Assembly (NCBI GenBank): GCA_008360955.1
Contig: LUCM01008380.1
Coordinates: forward strand, 172,079 to 236,078
Source: Fasciolopsis buskii
Lineage: Eukaryota > Platyhelminthes > Trematoda > Plagiorchiida > Fasciolidae
DNA: 64,000 nucleotides
Direction of reading: 5' to 3'
Below the pieces are notes generated by a model that saw only the letters and a list, made by a program, of their open reading frames with translations, had not been told where the DNA came from and ran no database searches. This document shows positions 61,501 through 64,000 of this stretch, one piece after another. The position numbers and the translations under genes are program-made. Positions within the stretch are counted from its first letter, which is position 1. The number at the start of each line of letters is the position of its first letter.

Positions 61501-63092
61501 TCAATTACACATATACAAAGACGCATTCTTAGAGTTGTGAACTTATGTGACCGCAAACCGACAATTTCCCTTGAACCATCTCCAGGCCATATTTAATGTT
61601 ATGTATTGGCACGAATACGAGTAACTGAAAACGAGCTTGTTCGCCACGTTGTGTTGTTCTCAAAACTGTTGCATCTTAGTTAAGTTTTTCAGAAAGTTCA
61701 CTTTCTACCCTTCATTTTGCGGCAAATTTGTAGCTGTAAAGCCATTTGCGAGAGCAATTCAGAGTAAATGAATGTTTGCCTTCTTTGCATATAAACGGAG
61801 CACAGAGGGGGTTTGTTGCTACATAGACATCCGTCCGTAAATAAATTTTAATTAACAGTAGTTCGTGTAACATATGCTACGTACCGCAAAACACGGCAAC
61901 GCGCTTCGAAATCATTTTAATCTACGCGAAGAATAAACATCATATATATTTACTAACCATAAAGTTGTTCCTTACCATGTACTATTTCTCCTGGTTTCTC
62001 GCACATTCAGCCACGTAGCTGAGGCAAGTCGAGTAATCATGATATCTGCAGATATTATTGACCTTTTTGTTGCGTCAACATTGGCTACCTGTGCCAAATA
62101 ACCGTGGCTGGTCACTGTGACAAGCAAAATCTCGAGATTTGTGCCAGAGACCTATCTTGGGATAGAATGTAGGGCTGCTTTCGTTACCGACATGTCTAAG
62201 ATATTATCATATAGTGGGCCCCCTCAAGCAGCGAATCGTCTCCCGAGTAGCGTCTACTTATTCCGGTGTTTTGGTCAGTTAAACTGAAAGTATTCAAGAG
62301 CAATTGTGAACGAGTTTCAAATATAAGACGCCTTGGAAATTCTAACTTACAGGGATAAAATTTCCAGTTTTTAAGCAATATGTCAACACATTTGAGAAAA
62401 CAATTTTCTGCATAATTTCAGTGTTGGCTTACAGGTGTTTCCGGTTGATTTCCTGATAAGTTAAACAGTCTACTTGCAGCTACCACAATAGAGTTCGAGA
62501 GGTGAATTTTGTTAAAGTACAACATTAGGGTTGGGGAAAAGATAGTCGCCACACTATTGCATGATGTTTCATCCGGACGCTTTTGTAGGCCTTTATCCTT
62601 GTCAGGAACCACACGAGAACTGGATGGGTATTGATTTCGAAATAGATTGGTGTATGGGCTGGTTCCGTAGCATAAACTGGATGAAAACTTTGTACAAAAC
62701 TTCCGTCTTCCGTGATGACGACCAAACATTTCACAAATCGTTTCAGTGAAAAAAACCGTATTACTCACCTTCTTTACTTCGTGAGCTTGGAATGCATGTA
62801 ACAAAAGCCTATAATTAAAAATCGCGTCGGACTCGAATTTTGCGTCTGCCTTCACTCGATTCATCGGAATGCTTCCTACGTGAATGACATTCTGTTAAAT
62901 ACAAACAATACCTGGAAATATCTGATCCATCAGCCTACAATACACGGCTCCATTCGCCAAATCTTCTACTCGCTTCAACTGCAAACCGCATGCCCTATCA
63001 ATCCACGACAGGATATCTTTTCTGGTAACGCTAGATGTATTATTCGTCACTGTGTGTATATTTCTTGCTCTTCTTGGAATACTCAGGGCCAT
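40542..63092 (-). CDS. EB1/MAPRE-family microtubule plus-end tracking protein (7 exons)
   Basis: Joined minus-strand exons 63092-62912, 62875-62769, 47783-47341, 45500-44684, 41216-41181, 41050-40922 and 40595-40542 keep phase throughout and give about 588 codons. Residues about 18-126 form a calponin-homology domain ([50 protein letters not shown]), which in this family binds the growing microtubule end. Residues about 127-500 are a Ser/Thr/Pro-rich, basic linker. Residues about 500-577 form the EB-homology coiled coil ([19 protein letters not shown]), which dimerises and recruits SxIP partners. Known EB proteins are about 270-330 residues long, so the linker is greatly expanded. The tail ends in FHSFAK and lacks the EEY/F end that CAP-Gly proteins bind. 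The ATG at 63,092 is the first in frame after a TAG about 100 bases upstream. The introns are loaded with retroelements. The family call is firm, but exon edges need RNA evidence. Confidence 0.85.
40922..41050 (-). CDS. EB1-like exon 6 (EB-homology domain core)
   Basis: Forty-three codons lie between TTATTGTCAG| and [28 protein letters not shown] matches the EB1 signature 'KERDFYFGKLRNIELIC', the four-helix-bundle and hydrophobic-pocket segment that binds SxIP motifs. It is followed by a helix ending in ILYETE, like 'ILYATDE'. An alternative upstream acceptor (TTTCAG at 41,092-41,087) would add 12 codons. Confidence 0.8.
41181..41216 (-). CDS. EB1-like exon 5 (36-nt micro-exon)
   Basis: It lies between CGTCGTCTAG| and CAG|GTTTAG and encodes [12 protein letters not shown] in phase 0. 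This residue run fits between LRFE of exon 4 and KEAQFYF of exon 6 as continuous coiled-coil heptads. Without it, the coiled coil would be about six residues shorter than EB1 at this place. The donor is weak. Confidence 0.5.
41745..43560 (+). pseudogene. APE-type LINE relic (EN and RT), fluke-type
   Basis: The endonuclease region reads [12 protein letters not shown], then [34 protein letters not shown] and [14 protein letters not shown] (41,790-42,100). The RT region reads [18 protein letters not shown], a degenerate motif A ([10 protein letters not shown]), motif B ([13 protein letters not shown], about 43,110-43,150) and a decayed motif C (NGDDIV, about 43,258). Stops and frame changes break it in at least four places, and the C-terminus fades out. 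It sits in intron 4 of the EB1-like gene, in antisense orientation. The family would use the usual target-primed reverse transcription, but this copy is dead. Confidence 0.8.
43645..44181 (+). other. two adjoining unidentified plus-strand frames, perhaps LINE 3' remains
   Basis: Frames of 110 codons (43,645-43,977) and 67 codons (43,978-44,181) abut each other. The second contains [16 protein letters not shown], which faintly resembles the extreme C-terminus of fluke LINE ORFs. The first matches nothing that I know. Confidence 0.25.
44182..44300 (+). pseudogene. Penelope-like element fragment with YVDD motif
   Basis: One frame reads [15 protein letters not shown], a TGA, then [15 protein letters not shown]. 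In PLE reverse transcriptases this is the segment '…[17 protein letters not shown]', so the TGA replaces the usual Trp codon. The frame ends at TAG soon after. No other PLE domain was found beside it, so it is a small relic. Its sequence differs from both the palindromic PLE and the 50-51 kb relic. Confidence 0.6.
44684..45500 (-). CDS. EB1-like exon 4 (long disordered linker)
   Basis: This 817-base exon runs from CTTACTAG| to GAA|GTAAGC. It encodes about 272 residues, mostly low-order: acidic at the start ([13 protein letters not shown]), then Ser/Pro/Arg-rich with SPSPKRRAS and ERRGSK, which match consensus CDK (SPxR/K-like) and PKA (RRxS) sites. It ends with the first heptads of the coiled coil ([12 protein letters not shown]). 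No EB protein that I know has a linker of this size. If the donor is not used, the frame stops at TGA 44,642-44,644, which would remove the EBH domain. Confidence 0.75.
45501..46675. other. EB1-like intron 3, downstream half
   Basis: No repeat or exon was recognised. A micro-exon cannot be excluded. Confidence 0.4.
46680..46735. repeat. AT-rich TA/CA-TA low-complexity tract
   Basis: The sequence is built from ACATATATATA-like units. It is a simple low-complexity tract inside intron 3 of the EB1-like gene. Confidence 0.6.
47341..47783 (-). CDS. EB1-like exon 3 (end of CH domain, start of linker)
   Basis: This exon opens after GTTGTAG| with [16 protein letters not shown] and continues [12 protein letters not shown], the conserved end of the EB CH domain. 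A polar, charged linker follows. Two donors are possible: AAA|GTAAGAG at 47,363|47,362, which is the better consensus but does not match the phase of exon 4, and AT|GTGAAT at 47,341|47,340, which does match. I chose the second. If the first is used, an unseen small exon must lie between exons 3 and 4. Confidence 0.8.
48905..49000 (-). repeat. candidate tRNA-related SINE head, different family
   Basis: On the minus strand an A-box-like GTGGTTAGTGTAGGA is followed, about 45 bases later, by a B-box-like GGGGTTCAAATTAG. The spacing is tRNA-like. The sequence does not share the body of the other SINE copies. It lies just upstream of repeat copy 2. Confidence 0.3.
49090..50123. repeat. 1-kb near-identical dispersed repeat, copy 2
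   Basis: This is the second copy of the segment at 30.9-31.9 kb, in the same orientation and 18,214 bases downstream. It is inside intron 2 of the EB1-like gene. Its right edge directly abuts a decayed PLE whose nuclease end is missing, so the repeat either inserted into the PLE or replaced part of it. It carries the same minus-strand 118-codon frame (49,376-49,732) and the same plus-strand 84-codon frame (49,132-49,386). Confidence 0.8.
50125..51040 (-). pseudogene. Penelope-like element relic, reverse transcriptase part
   Basis: In minus-strand order the fragments are [20 protein letters not shown] and [17 protein letters not shown], motif [20 protein letters not shown] (51,010-50,660), motif [11 protein letters not shown] (near 50,565), and a post-RT piece [20 protein letters not shown] (near 50,160). 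All are standard PLE landmarks, but in different frames with stops between them, and YVDD and GIY-YIG are missing. It belongs to a different PLE subfamily from the palindrome (for example [11 protein letters not shown] against [11 protein letters not shown]). It is an old, dead insertion, cut short at the repeat boundary. Confidence 0.75.
52150..52750 (+). pseudogene. transposase-like relic
   Basis: A frame at 52,323-52,505 reads [15 protein letters not shown], then [16 protein letters not shown], and then meets TAG. It resumes after the stop with [20 protein letters not shown]. This resembles the 'G.Y.HFGL…L…IDGLPLFKSS…LWPIL…GTSKP…FL' segment of an animal protein family usually annotated only as transposase domain-containing. 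The preceding 52,061-52,333 frame may hold more of the N-terminus. The assignment is by motif memory only. Confidence 0.4.
52760..56530. other. EB1-like intron 2, nothing recognised
   Basis: Only short frames without domain signatures are present. There is possible further decay of the transposase-like element up to about 53.3 kb. Confidence 0.4.
56857..57189 (+). CDS. unidentified 110-codon ORF beside the PLE palindrome
   Basis: The frame starts with ATG and ends with TAA (56,857-57,189). The peptide is rich in Arg, Tyr and Gln ([36 protein letters not shown]) and partly helical in pattern. It is antisense to the EB1-like gene and ends about 130 bases before the left PLE arm. It may be chance, or a remnant of element sequence. 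I recognise no family. Confidence 0.2.
   Translation: MSPLQNVRLVVGNRAPLYVRQMTAILVENEIISEVNYSRAHSRLSFERTKMNHMIVDYSQSRQLTPYKTTQAALRQDFQEYYCRNRIRGYLSMVARHEENDPEVSHTSET
57275..57284. repeat. possible target-site duplication, left
   Basis: AAAACTGTTG here is repeated at 61,662-61,671, immediately outside the right PLE arm. Thirty-one bases separate it from the left arm. Confidence 0.3.
57316..59437 (-). pseudogene. Penelope-like element, left arm of palindrome
   Basis: This reads on the minus strand from the palindrome centre outward. The N-terminal part has [10 protein letters not shown] and [20 protein letters not shown] 58,870-58,872 interrupts it between KW and [10 protein letters not shown] motif [14 protein letters not shown] and motif [12 protein letters not shown] follow. 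TAA 58,501-58,503 comes after LENN, then YVDD (58,450-58,461) and a frameshift. The distal frame carries YLDVYI, the [11 protein letters not shown] region, and the GIY-YIG nuclease ([20 protein letters not shown]) ending in FVQTLKLPW. The copy is 5'-truncated at about the FCxxSNKTKQ codons. PLEs encode an RT joined to a GIY-YIG nuclease and integrate by target-primed copying. This copy cannot make the full protein. Confidence 0.9.
59438..59540. other. spacer at the palindrome centre
   Basis: About 100 bases separate the arms. Most of it is extra 5' coding sequence of the right-hand copy ([20 protein letters not shown] in the plus frame, a usual PLE N-terminal block). The left copy therefore joins the right copy at about 59,438-59,450. 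An in-frame TGA at 59,448-59,450 closes the right frame upstream. Confidence 0.7.
59451..61661 (+). pseudogene. Penelope-like element, right arm of palindrome
   Basis: This plus-strand copy is about 30 codons longer at its 5' end than the left one and has the conserved [20 protein letters not shown] block, but no ATG. The order of domains matches the left arm: RT entry (YGIPKVHK, about 60,020), TGA 60,105-60,107, motif A (about 60,217-60,254), motif B (about 60,415-60,447), TAA 60,474-60,476, YVDD 60,516-60,527, a frameshift within about 20 bases after it, then GIY-YIG (61,117-61,161) and a Cys/His-containing tail to the TGA at 61,498-61,500. About 160 bases of 3' UTR end at GTTGTTCTC (61,653-61,661), the same terminus as the left arm. 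The lesions are shared with the left arm, so both are non-autonomous. Confidence 0.9.
61662..61671. repeat. possible target-site duplication, right
   Basis: AAAACTGTTG directly follows the 3' end of the right PLE arm and matches 57,275-57,284. Confidence 0.3.
61672..62768. other. EB1-like intron 2, 5' end
   Basis: Unique-looking intron sequence lies between exon 2 and the PLE palindrome. No element was recognised. Confidence 0.45.
62769..62875 (-). CDS. EB1-like exon 2 (CH domain middle)
   Basis: This exon is 107 bases long. It follows the 36-nt intron (CACGTAG|GAAGC) and completes the glycine codon of FPG, giving [17 protein letters not shown], which aligns with FPGSI..KKV.F.AK.E of EB1. 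It ends at the strong donor AAG|GTGAGT. Exons 1 and 2 together make exactly 96 codons, leaving phase 0 for exon 3. Confidence 0.85.
62876..62911 (-). other. 36-nt micro-intron of the EB1-like gene
   Basis: The intron starts GTATTG and ends CACGTAG on the minus strand. Removing it joins FP-G to SIPMNRVKA, exactly as in EB1 family proteins. An intron of this size is typical of the small 5' introns described in schistosomes. Confidence 0.8.
62912..63092 (-). CDS. EB1-like exon 1 (start of CH domain)
   Basis: This exon holds 60 codons plus one base. It starts at ATG 63,090-63,092 and ends at CCAG|GTATTG. It encodes the N-terminus and the first half of the CH domain, aligning with the EB1 pattern 'SRHDMLAWIN…L.KIEQL.SGAAYCQFMD.LFPG'. 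A candidate 3' splice site (TTTATTCAG, complement of 63,161-63,169) lies just upstream and could be a 5' UTR or spliced-leader acceptor. Confidence 0.85.
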
Positions 63093-64000
63093 GCTGATGA
63101 TACAAAGCCCTACGAGACCAAGTTCCGGAGGATCATATCCGGCGCGCGTATCCAGACTAGCTGAATAAAGCGAGTAGCACTAATTTGGCACAGTTAAACA
63201 AACTCATTCCGTTTATCCCAGTTTAACCAAGTTATCAATATTCGCATGTTAAACCCCAATGGCGTTTCAGCTAAAATTCGTCCCACCGCATATATATTAA
63301 AGATAAATGCACGATTTTCAGGCCCGTTTCAACGACTCTAATTTTTATTCCGCTTCGATATCACTGGACTGGTTTTGACTCAAATCATTAGATTTTGCAG
63401 AACTGTTTTCTGTTCCAGTTCCAGCTGGATTACAGGACTATACGGCGAGATGCCAGGCCGTCATTTCATTGGTGTGTTCTGCGGTTTGGCTTTGAACCTC
63501 ATGAAGTGCAGCGTAGCTTTTCTCCTTAATGATAATGATAATGTATATTTTCTCGATTGCGAGATGCATGCGCAAGGCATAATCAATTTTTTACATAGAT
63601 GATGCACATGGAAATACGGACTATGTGAATCGAAGAGACAGGGGGTGAAAGCGACCTCTAGTAATTTGGGAGGCTTGTTTGGTTTCGTATATCTCTCGAC
63701 ATACGAGAGTCATGCGCAAGATAACATTAAAATTAGGCCAGGAAGGCACAATGAAGACATGGAAAAGGGAAACCAAACATACAATGCAATGTGGTTTACG
63801 CTCACAGGATCACAACGGGCAATGTGGTTTTCCGAGCAGGGGGCTTTAATTCAAAGCTAGGTAATTGTTCGCAAAGATTTTTCTGTGGTTGCATTCCAGT
63901 CCTACACTGCAAGTTATATTGTTTGAATGCAACAAAGGTGCGTATCGCGGGCGCAAAATATGGCTGGAGGGCAATGGCTTTCGCCGCCCGTTGGCCGGGG
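63093..64000. other. upstream flank of the EB1-like gene
   Basis: This should hold the 5' UTR and promoter of the minus-strand gene. I could not identify a TATA box or start site. A candidate splice acceptor lies at 63,161-63,169. Short plus-strand frames at 63.4-63.9 kb have no recognisable domains. Confidence 0.35.

Noticed and set aside
57316..61661. Pure assembly artefact (read hairpin)
   Set aside because: The arms differ at about 19 places and the right copy is longer at its 5' end, which a single folded read would not give. Still worth confirming with raw reads.

Overview
The window looks like nuclear DNA of a parasitic flatworm, most likely a trematode or a close neodermatan relative. 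It is AT-rich and intron-dominated. It has one reconstructable spliced gene with a 36-nt micro-intron, a feature known from schistosome genes. It is full of decayed retroelements, including APE-type LINEs of a sort I associate with flukes and several Penelope-like elements (PLEs). The species cannot be fixed from sequence alone, and there is no sign of bacterial gene organisation.

Layout. From 0 to about 40.4 kb there is mainly non-coding sequence with repeat relics: three diverged copies of one tRNA-derived SINE (0.7, 22.3 and 34.8 kb), a LINE 3' relic at 11.8-12.3 kb, a decayed Jockey-like LINE on the minus strand at 36.5-39.2 kb, and the first copy of a roughly 1-kb near-identical repeat at 30.9-31.9 kb. 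Two weak candidate exons of an unidentified plus-strand gene lie at 13.3-14.3 kb.

From 63,092 down to 40,542 on the minus strand runs a single gene of the EB1/MAPRE microtubule plus-end tracking family. I could assemble it from seven exons whose phases agree, giving about 588 codons: an N-terminal calponin-homology domain (exons 1-3), a very long Ser/Thr/Pro-rich linker (exons 3-4), the C-terminal EB-homology coiled coil (exons 4-6) and a short tail (exon 7). It is about twice the usual EB length and lacks the usual EEY/F end.

The EB1 introns are nests of mobile DNA. Intron 2 (about 15 kb) holds a 4.3-kb head-to-head palindrome of two PLE copies (57,316-61,661), each with reverse transcriptase and GIY-YIG nuclease remains and the same inactivating lesions. 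It also holds an older PLE relic (50.1-51.0 kb) that abuts the second copy of the 1-kb repeat (49.1-50.1 kb), and a transposase-like relic near 52.4 kb. Intron 4 (41.2-44.7 kb) holds a plus-strand LINE relic (41.7-43.5 kb) followed by a small PLE fragment containing the YVDD motif (44.2 kb).

The two most interesting items are the expanded EB1-like protein and the PLE palindrome. The palindrome's arms differ only by transitions, and most of these cluster next to the centre.
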